Assembly (NCBI RefSeq): GCF_009766095.1
Contig: NZ_LMUD01000016.1
Location: 15,284-79,283 of the forward strand
Source of the DNA: Granulicella sp. S190
GTDB lineage: Bacteria; Acidobacteriota; Terriglobia; Terriglobales; Acidobacteriaceae
Reading direction: 5' to 3'
Length of the DNA stretch: 64,000 nt
Position numbers and translations under genes: made by a program. Below, piece after piece: positions 9,486-20,056 of this stretch. Below the pieces are notes generated by a model. It saw nothing but the letters and a program-made list of their open reading frames with translations, was not told where the DNA came from and ran no database searches. Position 1 is the first letter of the stretch; each line of letters begins with the position of its first letter.

Positions 9486-10430
9486 CTACGCTCCGCCGAA
9501 GATCTTGCGGAAGAATCGGCCAAGGGTATGTCCGAAACCTCGCTTTTGCGGCTCGGCTGGCGGCGGAGTTGGCGGTGGGGCGCTCTGGGTGGCCGAGCTG
9601 GTGGCCGCTGGCTTCGCATCAGACGCTGCTGCTGGCGCGAGGCTGTCCGCTCCATCACCAGAGGCAAGGGTTGCCGAGACCTGCTCATGCAAATCCCCAA
9701 CCGGAGCCTGCGGGATTGCCACCGGGGCTAGTCCAGCGCTTACCGCAGCAGGGAAGGGATGCAGCTCCGCAGCAGTCTTTGCGTTTTTTGATGCATCGTC
9801 CGGTGTCTCCGTCTTGCCGCCGTTCAGCAGAGCATCGGCTACCGTCATCGCGGGCTCGGCCGGGCATCCGCAGGAGGAGGTCTCATGATCGACGACCTCT
9901 TTCAGGCTGCCATGCTCGAACAACACATGCTGGCCCGGGCGCAGCTCGTAGGTCGCCTCGCCAAACTGGTCCGCGATCTGTAGCGTTGGAGCCTGGGCTC
10001 CGCGATTTTCCACGCAGGTATCGCCATTCCTGGTGACGCGGAGCTGAAGATCGAGCGGGCCATCCCCGTGCAACGTGAATCGCAGGTCCGGCGTCATCAC
10101 CATGTCGTGCGTCGTCGCGGGCATCTGCACTTCGATTGCGCCGCGATCCAGCGCCAGCGTTAGAGGAGGCGACCCGGAGGTTCCTTGTCCAGAGGTCACA
10201 TGCAATCCGCTGGTCGCGCACACGCGAACGGTGCCGCCGCGGTTCAACTGAATCTCAGCGGTGCGATCTCTTGCCGTTACCGTAGTGTTTCCGACGAGGA
10301 TCGCGCGTCCATTGCTCACCTCGAGCGCACCGGCGATGTTGGCGTTCTGCACCCCTACCGAGCCGATAGCCTGCTGTGCTCGCGCCCCTCCGCATCCGAT
10401 CGCGAACACCAGAATCAGCCGACGCACCAT
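9486..10430 (-). CDS. secreted hypothetical protein
   Basis: A 314-aa protein with a signal peptide (MVRRLILVFAIGCGGARAQ). The mature N-terminal half is beta-rich with FecR-like surface features (GRAILVGNTTVTARDRTAEIQL). The middle has a Cys-X-Cys cluster (SSCGCPAEPAMT near 205) and the C-terminal 100 residues are low-complexity Ala/Pro ending in basic FGHTLGRFFRKIFGGA. I do not recognise a named family. The start is 11 bp after the trpG stop with GGAG upstream, so it is likely co-transcribed with trpG. Confidence 0.7.
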   Translation of the reverse strand: MVRRLILVFAIGCGGARAQQAIGSVGVQNANIAGALEVSNGRAILVGNTTVTARDRTAEIQLNRGGTVRVCATSGLHVTSGQGTSGSPPLTLALDRGAIEVQMPATTHDMVMTPDLRFTLHGDGPLDLQLRVTRNGDTCVENRGAQAPTLQIADQFGEATYELRPGQHVLFEHGSLKEVVDHETSSCGCPAEPAMTVADALLNGGKTETPDDASKNAKTAAELHPFPAAVSAGLAPVAIPQAPVGDLHEQVSATLASGDGADSLAPAAASDAKPAATSSATQSAPPPTPPPAEPQKRGFGHTLGRFFRKIFGGA

Positions 10431-10441
10431 TGCTGCTCCAA

Positions 10442-11029
10442 CTACATCTTCAGAAAGTTTTGAATGATCTGTTTGCCATGCACCGTCAACACGCTCTCGG
10501 GATGAAACTGCACGCCTTCGATCGGCAGCTCGCGATGCCGGAGAGCCATGATCGTCTCTCCATCCTCGGTTCGTGCTGAAACCTCCAGCTCTTCAGGAAG
10601 GCCGTTCTCCGCGACGATCAGCGAGTGGTAGCGCGTGCAGGTCATCGACGACGGGATGCCCTCGAAGATGGTCTTGCCATCGTGCTTCACCTCGCTGGTC
10701 TTGCCGTGCATCAGCTTCGGAGCGCGTACGACGTTGCCGCCAAAGGCCGCGCCGATCGCCTGATGGCCGAGGCACACTCCCAGAATCGGAACCTTTGGAC
10801 CGCCTGTCGTGCCCAGAGTGGCGAAGCGCTTGATTAAATCCATACTGATGCCTGCGTCCTGCGGCGTACAGGGCCCCGGCGAGATGAGGATCCGATCAGG
10901 ACGCAGCGCTTCGACTTCAGCGGGGGTCAGTTCGTCGTTGCGCCGAATCACCATCTCGGCGCCAAGCTCGCCCATGTACTGCACCAGGTTGTAAGTAAAC
11001 GAATCGTAGTTATCCAGAACAAAGACCAT
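10442..11029 (-). CDS. trpG: anthranilate/aminodeoxychorismate synthase glutaminase subunit
   Basis: Class I glutamine amidotransferase that feeds ammonia to TrpE. The 195-aa protein has [20 protein letters not shown] at the N-terminus, the oxyanion loop [14 protein letters not shown], the nucleophile [15 protein letters not shown] (Cys near 85) and the catalytic HPESVLT. TrpG and PabA cannot be separated by sequence alone; the trpE gene about 1 kb upstream on the same strand favours TrpG, possibly amphibolic. Confidence 0.93.
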   Translation of the reverse strand: MVFVLDNYDSFTYNLVQYMGELGAEMVIRRNDELTPAEVEALRPDRILISPGPCTPQDAGISMDLIKRFATLGTTGGPKVPILGVCLGHQAIGAAFGGNVVRAPKLMHGKTSEVKHDGKTIFEGIPSSMTCTRYHSLIVAENGLPEELEVSARTEDGETIMALRHRELPIEGVQFHPESVLTVHGKQIIQNFLKM

Positions 11030-11223
11030 AGCAATGTTTAAATTCTACGCCCCAGGCAGATCGCTATTGTCGATTGCTTAGTGGGAACTCACCGATAAGC
11101 GGACTTTCAAGGAAGTTGAGTCCATCTATTGACTTCATGGCAATGGAGCAACGGTAATGCACCTACTTACCTGTCGGTGATCGTACAATTAGGAACAGGT
11201 GTCGAGGGATTATTCCGGGCGGC

Positions 11224-11994
11224 ATGCTTCGCAACTCTTTATTGTGGGCGATTCTCTGCTCCGCAGGTATGGCTACATCACTTTCTCAGCCACCCTCCCC
11301 TCCCCTCAACGTCTACGATGGTTTTGAAGGCCCGTCCCTAAGTAACCTCTGGGACACAATCGTACTCGTCCCTACCTAAGTCACGATCCAATCCAGCATT
11401 GTTCGCGCAGGCCATGGCGCCCTTCGCATCGATCTTCATTCGCACGATATTTTCCTCCCCGGTCTTGGCGGCGACGCCGACAGCGAACGAGATGAACTTC
11501 TGGAGGCTCGGCCACTCACAACTCGCCAGAATAAGCTCTATGAGTTTTCTTGGAGTATGTACCTGCCGTCAGACTTTCCGATCGTTCCGGTTCGCCTCGT
11601 AGTAGCACAGTGGTGGGAATACTGCCCTCGCCGCGATTCGCCGTGTGGGAACGACAGCCCCGTGCTTGCTGTGCGCTATATCGGCGGGGTCCTCAGCATC
11701 ACTCAGGATCTCACCACCAGTTCATCGTCCTCTACCAAGAGAAACGCGATCTCCGCGAGGCTCGACCTACGCTTCGAGGTACGGTTCACTCCACATCCAG
11801 ACGGGCTGGTCCGCGCATGGTTGGACGATAAGCAGGTTGTCGATTACAGCGGCATCACTGCGAATGTTCCAAATGCTGCGACCAATTATCCCGATCCCAG
11901 CTACTTTCCATTCAAAATGGGTCTCTACCGTAACGTTATGCCCCAATCGATGACGATTTATCTCGACGAATATCGCAAACGTCAACTCCCCTAG
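11224..11994 (+). pseudogene. secreted heparin-lyase I-like polysaccharide lyase, broken by an in-frame stop
   Basis: From ATG 11224 one frame encodes a signal peptide and the lyase start (NVYDGFEGPSLSNLWDTIV), then stops at TAA 11377-11379. The same frame continues without shift: VTIQSSIVRAGHGALRIDLH, ERDELLEARPLTT, FSWSMYLPSDFPIVPVRLVV, WLDDKQVVDYSG, FPFKMGLYRNVMP and YLDEYRKRQLP, ending at 11994. Together about 256 aa, which fits the beta-jelly-roll polysaccharide lyase (heparin lyase I-like) family of Acidobacteria and Proteobacteria. One base change explains the break. The distal 438 bp could be translated from ATG 11557 but would lack the signal and the first strands. A sequencing error is the alternative. 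Confidence 0.8.
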
Positions 11995-12091
11995 TGCGGA
12001 AAAGGTGACTTATATAAAGCGGCGTTTTCAGTGACGAACTTCGATTACAGTTCTCACTCATTGAGTGGACTAACGACTCACGCCACTGCTA

Positions 12092-13621
12092 CTAAACACC
12101 CCGCGCCCTCTCAATCGCCCTCACCACTGCTCTCGCCTTATTCCCGCACTCCTCAAATTCTTTCTCGGGAACGGAGTCGGCCACGATTCCGGCTCCTGCT
12201 TGAAAGTGACCCTGCTTGCCGTTCATATAGAGCGTGCGGATTGCGATGCAGGAGTCGAGGTTGCCGCTGAAGTCCGCGTAGAGTACGCTACCGCCGTAGA
12301 CGCCGCGCCGGGCCGGTTCCATCTCTTCGATGATCTCCATCGCGCGGATCTTCGGTGCGCCGCTCAGTGTTCCGGCAGGGAAGCAGGCGCGAAAGGCATC
12401 AAGCGCACCCAGCCCCGAGCGCAGCTTGCCTTCGAGCGAACTGACCAGGTGCATCACGTGGCTGTACCGCTCCACGAACATCAGATCCTTTACCTTCACG
12501 GAGCCGAACTCACTGACGCGGCCCACATCGTTTCGTCCGAGATCTACGAGCATGATGTGCTCGGCGACCTCCTTCTCGTCGGCGCGCAGATCCGCTTCAA
12601 TGGCGCGATCTTCCACCTCATCCGCGCTTCGCGGCCTGGTGCCTGCGATGGGCCGATACTCCACGTCGCGGCCGTGCACCCGCACCAGAAGCTCCGGAGA
12701 GGAGCCTACGATGTGCGCGACGCTCGACTTCTTCGCAGACTTATCCTCAAGGCCGAATCGCAGAAAGTACATGTAGGGCGAAGGGTTCACGATGCGCAAC
12801 GCCCGGTAGATCTCAAAAGCCTCTACTTCGGGGACGCAGTCGAACCGCTGCGACAGCACGCACTGAAAGACGTCTCCAGAGGCGATGTACTCCTTGGTCT
12901 TCTGCACGGCCTTCAAAAAAGCAGCCTTGGGTGTGCGCGAGGTTATTTTGAGCTTGCCTTCGGGCCGCTTCTTCTTTCGCACGGGCAGCGCGCTCGCCAG
13001 CCTCTTCTCCATCTTGTTCAGCCTACGGACAGCCCGCTCATAGGCGCCTTCGCGAGGCTCTCGCTTCAGGTCGGCCGTCACCATCAGGTGAATCTCTTTT
13101 TTCACATGATCGAAGGCCAGCACCTGGTCGAAGAACATCAGGCAGGCATCCGGAACCCCTAGTTCATCCTTGGCAAGGGACGGCAGCTTTTCGATCTGCC
13201 GCACTACGTCGTAGGCAAAGAATCCCACGGCGCCTGCGGTGAAGGGGGGCAATCCTGGCAGCCGAGCTGGGGTGTGGCCGCTGAGCGCCCGCTTCAGCTG
13301 CTCGAAGATGTCTCCGTCGAACACCCGCTCCCGCCGCCCTTCTCGAACGGTAATCTGCGTTCCATGCGCCGTCATCTTTTTGTATGGCTGGATGCCGATG
13401 AAGGTATAGCGGCCGACATGTTCTCCGCCTTCGACTGACTCCAGTAGAAAGGCCTCTGGCTCCTCCGACGCGATACGCAGAAACGCCGAAACCGGAGTCT
13501 CAAGATCTGCGGTGACTGTGCGATAAACGGGCACCAGAGAGTGTTTCTGGCCTAATTTCAAAAAATCACGGGCGGAGGGGAGAGAGTTCGAGTCGTAAGA
13601 AGGCATGGCTTCATCCATCAT
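12092..13621 (-). CDS. trpE: anthranilate synthase component I
   Basis: Converts chorismate to anthranilate, the first step of tryptophan synthesis. The 509-aa protein has the N-terminal domain with PVYRTVTADLETPVSAFLRI (feedback Trp-site region) and the catalytic domain: FQCVLSQRFDC, YFLRFG, GSSPELLVRV, PIAGTRPRSADEVED, LVDLGRNDVGRV and AGTLSGAPKIRAMEIIEE. Start taken as ATG 13621; ATG 13606 is a possible alternative and neither has a strong ribosome site. The lyase pseudogene lies between it and trpG. No leader peptide attenuator is visible upstream. Confidence 0.94.
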   Translation of the reverse strand: MMDEAMPSYDSNSLPSARDFLKLGQKHSLVPVYRTVTADLETPVSAFLRIASEEPEAFLLESVEGGEHVGRYTFIGIQPYKKMTAHGTQITVREGRRERVFDGDIFEQLKRALSGHTPARLPGLPPFTAGAVGFFAYDVVRQIEKLPSLAKDELGVPDACLMFFDQVLAFDHVKKEIHLMVTADLKREPREGAYERAVRRLNKMEKRLASALPVRKKKRPEGKLKITSRTPKAAFLKAVQKTKEYIASGDVFQCVLSQRFDCVPEVEAFEIYRALRIVNPSPYMYFLRFGLEDKSAKKSSVAHIVGSSPELLVRVHGRDVEYRPIAGTRPRSADEVEDRAIEADLRADEKEVAEHIMLVDLGRNDVGRVSEFGSVKVKDLMFVERYSHVMHLVSSLEGKLRSGLGALDAFRACFPAGTLSGAPKIRAMEIIEEMEPARRGVYGGSVLYADFSGNLDSCIAIRTLYMNGKQGHFQAGAGIVADSVPEKEFEECGNKARAVVRAIERARGV

Positions 13622-13740
13622 AAATGCGTCTTTACATGCTTTTTATGCGCTGCCGACGACACTTGATCGCAACGGTCCCTCCCCCATCCGTTCGATTGCA
13701 CATCGTCGTTCGGCGAGCCTATACTCCTCGAGTTTGGCCA

Positions 13741-13752
13741 CAGACCGGTCTG
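13741..13752. promoter_or_regulatory. 12-bp palindrome upstream of glutamate dehydrogenase
   Basis: CAGACCGGTCTG is a perfect palindrome 86 bp before the gdhA start in the divergent trpE/gdhA spacer. It is a candidate operator; no matching regulator gene is in the window and such a short palindrome may be chance. Confidence 0.3.
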
Positions 13753-13837
13753 GCACAAGCTGTATCCTGCTTCCAGTGAGGCAAATACGATGGCCGGAGA
13801 ATCGCTGATACCAGCAACAGTACAAAGGAACGTAAAA

Positions 13838-15103
<1,266 letters not shown>

Positions 15104-15125
15104 TCCGTCTGCATCGTGAACGGAA

Positions 15126-15149
15126 AGAGGCCGCCTTCGGGCCGCCTCT
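15126..15149 (+). terminator. terminator-like hairpin after gdhA
   Basis: AGAGGC...GCCTCT outer stem with one internal mismatch and a further four pairs, starting 22 bp after the stop. The trailing sequence is TTCCTGCTTGC, so the T-tract is weak. Confidence 0.6.
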
Positions 15150-15378
15150 TCCTGCTTGCTTCCAACTGTAGCGAATCAGTGTGAGAAACGAGCAGCTCGT
15201 GAAGGCAAAGGGGTTACAAGGCGATTGCTGCCGCTGCAATCCGGCATGACCCTTCAAGGAAGATCTTAGCGGTTTCGACGTCCGGGCCGCCTTTCCTCCT
15301 TTCGCGCGTCTTACTATGGCAGAATGCTATTGTCGGGGCTGAGTATCTGCCACATCCCGCGCACGCTGAAATCTCTCG

Positions 15379-16086
15379 ATGAACCTGCCCAACTCCATCA
15401 CGATGAGCCGCATCGCCTGCCTGCCTCTGCTCATATGGATCCTCTCGCCTGCGTTTCCCTTTACCGGCGGTCACGGCGCCACGGGGCTGCGCGGCGGCGA
15501 GCAGGAGATCATCGCCAGCGTGATCTTTATCCTTGCAGCCATCACGGATGGGCTCGACGGCTACCTCGCTCGCCGCCGTAAACAGATCACCACCATGGGC
15601 ATCCTCCTCGACCCTCTGGCCGATAAGCTCATGATCACGGCGGCTTACATCATCCTCGTCGCCTACACCCCTGCCATCGTCAAACCGTGGATCGCCATCC
15701 TCGTTATAGGCCGTGAATTTCTAGTCTCCGGCCTGCGCTCCATCGCCGCCACCGAAGGCTTCACCATCGAGGCCAGCGAGATCGGCAAGCTCAAAACCGT
15801 CATTCAGATCGTCTCAGTCGTCGCAGCGATTCTGGCTCACCGCTGGAAGTATTGGCTCTGGTTCCCAAGCGTGGGCGGCGGATACGTCGTCGGCGTTCAC
15901 TTCATCGCGGTGACTGCTATCTACTGGATGACGATTGTGTCGATCATCTCGGCGATCGACTACTTCATCGGCTTCTGGAGGAAGATCGACCACGCCTCCG
16001 ACAAACGCCGCAAGCGCCGCAGCTTTGTCCTGAGCCGCAAGCCCAAGCCATCGCCCGCCGCAGAGCACCCGTCCCGCATCTCCTGA
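15379..16086 (+). CDS. pgsA: CDP-diacylglycerol-glycerol-3-phosphate 3-phosphatidyltransferase
   Basis: Membrane enzyme of phosphatidylglycerol synthesis. The 235-aa protein begins MNLPNSITMSRIACLPLLIW, typical of PgsA, and has the CDP-alcohol phosphotransferase signature from DGLDGYLARR to LLDPLADKL (about 54-81) with the metal-binding aspartates in place. Four to six membrane helices follow. The C-terminal 30 residues are a basic tail (KRRKRRSFVLSRKPKPSP), longer than in E. coli. The 275-bp gap upstream of it holds no gene I can support. Confidence 0.93.
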   Translation: MNLPNSITMSRIACLPLLIWILSPAFPFTGGHGATGLRGGEQEIIASVIFILAAITDGLDGYLARRRKQITTMGILLDPLADKLMITAAYIILVAYTPAIVKPWIAILVIGREFLVSGLRSIAATEGFTIEASEIGKLKTVIQIVSVVAAILAHRWKYWLWFPSVGGGYVVGVHFIAVTAIYWMTIVSIISAIDYFIGFWRKIDHASDKRRKRRSFVLSRKPKPSPAAEHPSRIS

Positions 16087-16136
16087 TAGGGCTTTTTCGA
16101 ACGATCTTATTGATGTTTTCAGAACCGGCCGAACTC

Positions 16137-16830
16137 TTATCGTCCGATGTTGAAATTTATAACTATCAGAGTTTGTTGCGAGATCGCAGTGGATTCGACG
16201 ACGAGAGGTTCGTACTGCCACTCCTTGACGGCTGTTATGGCAGCATCTCGCAGAATTTCTGGACCACTCACCATAGTGATTTTGCCGACCCGTCCGTCGC
16301 TCTCAATCTGCGCGATCATCTTCACAGAACCGCTAATGCGCGCATTCCTCGCTTGATCTGGATATGTGGGAGCTTTAGTTTTGATCTTCTTGCGATAAAA
16401 CTGATCAGCAGCCATGTCCTGATTGGGCATCTTATTTAGCAAGTATCGTGCAGCATCTTCGTTTTAAACTTAAGACAAGGTTGGTCTGACTGCTTCCGAG
16501 AAGTAAGACTAACCATTCGCAGGAGATCTTCGTATCGGACACACGGTACAAAACCTGTACGCACGGATCTGTAGTCTTCGGACACAGATCGGGTCTTTCA
16601 TTCCCGATCGACCATTTACCATCTGCTGCCAGCGGTTTCTTTGTTGCAGGGACCATATTCGTGGAATCAAGTTTGAATCTGCTGAGTATTACCTGAACTG
16701 CTTGCTGGCCCAGGGATGGCGGATTCGAAGCCTGCGCGTTGGGCTCCTCCTGGGCTTTCATTGAAGATGCAACGCAAGCAAAAAAAATCAAAACGGCAGC
16801 AAAAGAGCGCGATACTCCACTTAGCATCAT
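16137..16830 (-). pseudogene. frameshifted secreted TonB C-terminal domain protein
   Basis: Reading from ATG 16830 (AAGGAG upstream; 16827 also possible): signal peptide (SFAAVLIFFACVASSMKAQ), a domain with DLCPKTTDPCVQVLYRV and CEWLVLLLGSSQTNLVLS, then an early stop at 16432. One base removed from the T4 run at 16462-16465 (A4 on the coding strand) joins it to the next frame as NEDAARYLLNKMPNQDMAADQ, then a TonB C-terminal domain (TYPDQARNARISGSVKMIAQIESDGRVGKI, AAITAVKEWQYEPL) ending at 16137. Reconstructed protein about 230 aa. Such TonB-domain proteins are abundant in Acidobacteria. The gene starts 25 bp after the fumarase stop. A homopolymer sequencing error could mimic this. Confidence 0.8.
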
Positions 16831-16855
16831 CCGTGTTTCAATCTCCTTAAGTTCA

Positions 16856-18379
16856 TCACTGCAAAATCGGTATCCCCGCGATCCTACGCGACCACTCTTC
16901 AGGGCCAGTCGTGTGTACGCTGGTGCCCTTGGTATCGACGGCCACAGTGACCGGCATATCCTGCACCTCAAACTCGTAGATCGCCTCCATGCCGAGGTCA
17001 GCGAAGGCCAGCACCTTCGAGCTCTTGATCGCCTTCGAGACCAGATAAGCTGCGCCGCCGATTGCGATCAGGTATACCGCCTCAAACTCGCGAATGGCAT
17101 CGATTCCCGCCGGCCCCCGCTCCGCCTTGCCGATCATTCCGAGTAGACCCGTCTCCGCCAGCATCTGCCTGGTGAACTTATCCATGCGAGTTGCGGTCGT
17201 TGGCCCTGCAGGCCCGACGGCTTCATCGCGCACCGCCTCCACCGGCCCCACGTAGTAGATAAAACGATTCTTGAAGTCGACCGGAAGCTTCTCTCCGCGT
17301 GTCAGCATGTCGGTCATGCGTTTGTGCGCCGCGTCGCGTCCGGTCAGCAGCTTGCCGGAGAGCAGAATCACCTCGCCCGGTTTCCATGTCTTCACGTCCG
17401 CGTGCGTTACGGTATCTAGATTCACCTTCCGCGCAGTATGAACGTCATACTCCAGCTTCGGCCACGCATCCAGCTTCGGAGGATCGACCATCACCGGCCC
17501 GCTCCCATCCAGTTTGAAGTGCAGATGCCGGGTCGCCGCACAATTCGGAATCATGGCGATCGGCAGGTTGGCCGCATGCGTCGGGAAGTCCATGATCTTC
17601 ACATCCAGCACCGTCGTCAGCCCACCCAGACCCTGTGCGCCGATACCAAGCCGGTTCACTTTTTCGTACAGCTCAATCCGCAGCGCTTCGATCTTCGTCT
17701 TTGCCCCGCGTGCGATCAGCTCCTGCATGTCGATCGGGTCCATCAACGACTCCTTCGCCATCACCATCGCCTTTTCGGCGGTGCCTCCTATGCCGATCCC
17801 CAGCATCCCTGGGGGGCACCAGCCTGCGCCCATCCCCGGCACCGTCTTCAGCACCCAGTCGACTACGGAGTCAGAGGGATTGAGCATTGCAAACCGGCTC
17901 TTCGCCTCCGAGCCTCCGCCCTTTGAGGCGACCGTCACATCGACATCTCCACCCTCCACCAGTTCGACGACCACCATCGCAGGGGTGTTGTCCCCCGTAT
18001 TTCTGCGCGTAAAGGCTGGGTCTTCGAGGATGCTAGGCCGCAGAACGTTATCGGCGTTCCGCCATGCCTCGCGCACGCCCTCATCCACCATCTCCTGCAT
18101 AGTCATCATGCCGCCGATGCCCGGCTCCCACCGCGTCTCCATCCCCACTTTTACAAAGGCTGTGACGATTCCGGTGTCCTGGCAGATCGGCCGATGGCCC
18201 TCCGCGCACATGCGCGAGTTGATCAGGATCTGCGCCATCGCATCCTTTGCGGCGTGGCTCTTCTCCATCTCGTAGGCCCGCGCGAGGTTCGTAATGTAGT
18301 CCACCGGGTGGTAGAAGCTGATGTACTGCAGCGCATCCGCTACGCTCCGGATAAAGTCGTCCTGCTTGATCGTCGCCAT
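16856..18379 (-). CDS. fumA: class I (iron-sulfur) fumarate hydratase
   Basis: Hydrates fumarate to malate in the TCA cycle using an oxygen-sensitive [4Fe-4S] cluster. The 507-aa protein contains both the alpha part (RPICQDTGIVTAFVKVG, AGWCPPGMLGIGIGGTAEKA, MIPNCAATRHLHF, giving the three cluster cysteines) and the fused beta part (GEVILLSGKLLTGRDAAHKR, YYVGPVEAVRDEAVGPAGPTTATRMD), so it is the one-chain type. The frameshifted TonB gene follows closely. Confidence 0.94.
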   Translation of the reverse strand: MATIKQDDFIRSVADALQYISFYHPVDYITNLARAYEMEKSHAAKDAMAQILINSRMCAEGHRPICQDTGIVTAFVKVGMETRWEPGIGGMMTMQEMVDEGVREAWRNADNVLRPSILEDPAFTRRNTGDNTPAMVVVELVEGGDVDVTVASKGGGSEAKSRFAMLNPSDSVVDWVLKTVPGMGAGWCPPGMLGIGIGGTAEKAMVMAKESLMDPIDMQELIARGAKTKIEALRIELYEKVNRLGIGAQGLGGLTTVLDVKIMDFPTHAANLPIAMIPNCAATRHLHFKLDGSGPVMVDPPKLDAWPKLEYDVHTARKVNLDTVTHADVKTWKPGEVILLSGKLLTGRDAAHKRMTDMLTRGEKLPVDFKNRFIYYVGPVEAVRDEAVGPAGPTTATRMDKFTRQMLAETGLLGMIGKAERGPAGIDAIREFEAVYLIAIGGAAYLVSKAIKSSKVLAFADLGMEAIYEFEVQDMPVTVAVDTKGTSVHTTGPEEWSRRIAGIPILQ

Positions 18380-18506
18380 GACGAGAGTGCCTCCACAGAT
18401 AGTTTCGCTAGAGCATTTTACTTACGCCGCAGCATCCCTGGCTCGACGCGGCTCAACGTAGAGCCCCGCCACTAACGCTCAACGGATTATCCAGCGCAAA
18501 AACGAA

Positions 18507-18538
18507 ACGGGTGCAGCGAAATCTCTCGCAGCACCCGT
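18507..18538 (-). terminator. terminator of the outer-membrane barrel gene
   Basis: Arms ACGGGTGC (18507-18514) and GCACCCGT (18531-18538) with a nested GCGA/TCGC pairing; read on the minus strand the stem is followed by a T-rich TTCGTTTTT. It begins 18 bp after the stop of the gene at 18556. Confidence 0.75.
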
Positions 18539-18555
18539 CATGAATCGATCGAAAC

Positions 18556-19290
18556 TTATCGAATCTTTCCGAACCTGTACACCACGCCTACATTGACGCC
18601 AAAGTTATTCTGAATGGTGCTCTGCGGCCCATGCGTCAGATCGGTAGGATCAAGCCGGAAGAACGTGGCGATATAGGTCGGCGAGACCCTAAACGCCAGG
18701 TTTGGATAGAAGTTGTAGTCGAAGTTGGCGCCCACGGCGAAAGCAGGCTTCGTCGCATCCTGCCACACGCCGATATCGCTCGACCGGAATCCCTTGGCGT
18801 CGCCGTCAAACTTGCCCAGCGCCGCGCCGCCCTCGCCCGTCACCGTCACCGCGTACTTCTCCTTCGCATATACCCGGTATGCGATTCCGCCCAGGAAGGG
18901 GTACTCGGAGATCTGCGGATTAAAAGGCAGCGTTACCGGAGAGCCAAGATTGTTGGCAATCTTTGCATTCCCATAGGCTCCGCGAACCTCGCCGATGATG
19001 CCGAGCTTCTGATTCAGGAAGTAGGTGCCAGACATCCAGAAGGTTACTTCATTATTCTTCTGCAGCAACGAGCCTGACTTGAACCGCATGTACCCGCCGC
19101 CGCCGGCGACTTCGAAGCGATGGCTGTAGGTCTCCGCAGTCGTTCTCGCGATGCGCGCCTTGCGGTTAGCGCTCGACTCCCGCCGGGTTCTGTGCGTCAC
19201 CTGCGCCTGTACGGCAACCGCTCCACTGACCATTAAACCTGCCAGCAACACTCCTGCTACCTGCTTCACACTCGATCTGAAACCGAACAT
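18556..19290 (-). CDS. outer-membrane beta-barrel protein
   Basis: A 244-aa secreted protein (start ATG 19290, AGGAG nine bases upstream). Signal peptide QVAGVLLAGLMVSGAVAVQAQ, then alternating beta strands with aromatic girdles (FEVAGGGGYMRFKSGS, GIAYRVYAKEKYAVTVTGEGG, FAVGANFDYNFYPNLAFRVSP) and a C-terminal strand NNFGVNVGVVYRFGKIR. This is the small porin/OmpW-like eight-strand pattern seen in many Acidobacteria; ligand unknown. It is divergent from the cytochrome gene. Confidence 0.8.
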   Translation of the reverse strand: MFGFRSSVKQVAGVLLAGLMVSGAVAVQAQVTHRTRRESSANRKARIARTTAETYSHRFEVAGGGGYMRFKSGSLLQKNNEVTFWMSGTYFLNQKLGIIGEVRGAYGNAKIANNLGSPVTLPFNPQISEYPFLGGIAYRVYAKEKYAVTVTGEGGAALGKFDGDAKGFRSSDIGVWQDATKPAFAVGANFDYNFYPNLAFRVSPTYIATFFRLDPTDLTHGPQSTIQNNFGVNVGVVYRFGKIR

Positions 19291-19429
19291 CAACGATTAC
19301 TCCTGCACAAGCTTCGCTTTGCTATGGTGGAACTCGGGACCGACGACTGGAAGATCCAACGGCGGCCTTCTCTTATTAGAACATCCGCCGCCCCTCAAAG
19401 CGGCCCTCACCCCAAAGGAGTTCCTCAAG

Positions 19430-19987
19430 ATGGCGAAAAAAAGCAGTAGCGGCGGCGGTTTCGGCAAGGTCTTTCTGGGTTTCCTTCTCGGGATCGCCGC
19501 CGTCGTGGTGGGACTCTTCGCTTACCTCAAGTTTGGCCCTCTACCGGTCGCGGTGGCCGATGCGCCTCTGCCCTTCGAAAGACAAATCGTTCATCTTCCT
19601 CTAGATGCTCGTATTGAGCGCGAAACAAAGACCGCTCCCTTTGGCATCAGCGAGGATGTCTTCGAATCCGGAGCGCACATCTATCGCGCCCAGTGTGCAA
19701 GCTGTCACGGCACGCCAGGCCACGACGTTGCCTACGCCAAACACATGTTTCCTTCGGCTCCACAACTCTGGAAGAAGCACGGCGGCAATGGTGTCGTAGG
19801 CGTCAGCGATGACGAGCCCGGCGAGACATACTGGAAGGTGGCCAATGGCATCCGTCTCTCCGGCATGCCTGCCTACGGCCACGTTCTCTCCGACACTCAG
19901 ATGTGGCAGGTCAGCCTGCTTCTCAAGAGCGCCGACAAGGAATTGCCCGGCCCGGTCACCCAGATTCTGGACTCGCCGACACCTTAG
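19430..19987 (+). CDS. membrane-anchored class I cytochrome c
   Basis: ATG 19430 follows AAAGGAG. The 185-aa protein has one N-terminal helix (about 12-32, GFLLGIAAVVVGLFAYL) acting as an uncleaved anchor, then a periplasmic haem domain. Haem is bound by CASCH (Cys89, Cys92, His93); the probable axial ligand is Met146 in RLSGMPAYG. C-terminal DTQMWQVSLLLKSADKELPG fits the cytochrome c helix. No oxidase or dehydrogenase genes are adjacent, so its partner is unknown. Confidence 0.9.
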   Translation: MAKKSSSGGGFGKVFLGFLLGIAAVVVGLFAYLKFGPLPVAVADAPLPFERQIVHLPLDARIERETKTAPFGISEDVFESGAHIYRAQCASCHGTPGHDVAYAKHMFPSAPQLWKKHGGNGVVGVSDDEPGETYWKVANGIRLSGMPAYGHVLSDTQMWQVSLLLKSADKELPGPVTQILDSPTP

Positions 19988-20006
19988 CCTCGAAGCTTTA
20001 AAAAGA

Positions 20007-20040
20007 AAGCGGTCTCGACGCGAAGGCATCGAGACCGCTT
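20007..20040. terminator. bidirectional terminator between cytochrome and DUF481 genes
   Basis: A perfect 12-bp stem (20007-20018 with 20029-20040) between convergent genes. On the plus strand GAGTTTTAG follows; on the minus strand TTTCTTTTTAAAGC follows, so it can stop both transcripts. Confidence 0.88.
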
Positions 20041-20056
20041 CGAGTTTTAGACCACC

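Noticed and set aside
12200..13162. 320-aa plus-strand frame
   Set aside because: Antisense of trpE with His/Arg-rich composition.
13750..13775. sigma-54 promoter TGGCAC upstream of gdhA
   Set aside because: The required TTGC element at the -12 position is missing.
16455..16470. Programmed -1 frameshift at T-TTA-AAA
   Set aside because: The slippery heptamer is there, but a -1 shift runs into a stop quickly; the TonB domain needs +1.
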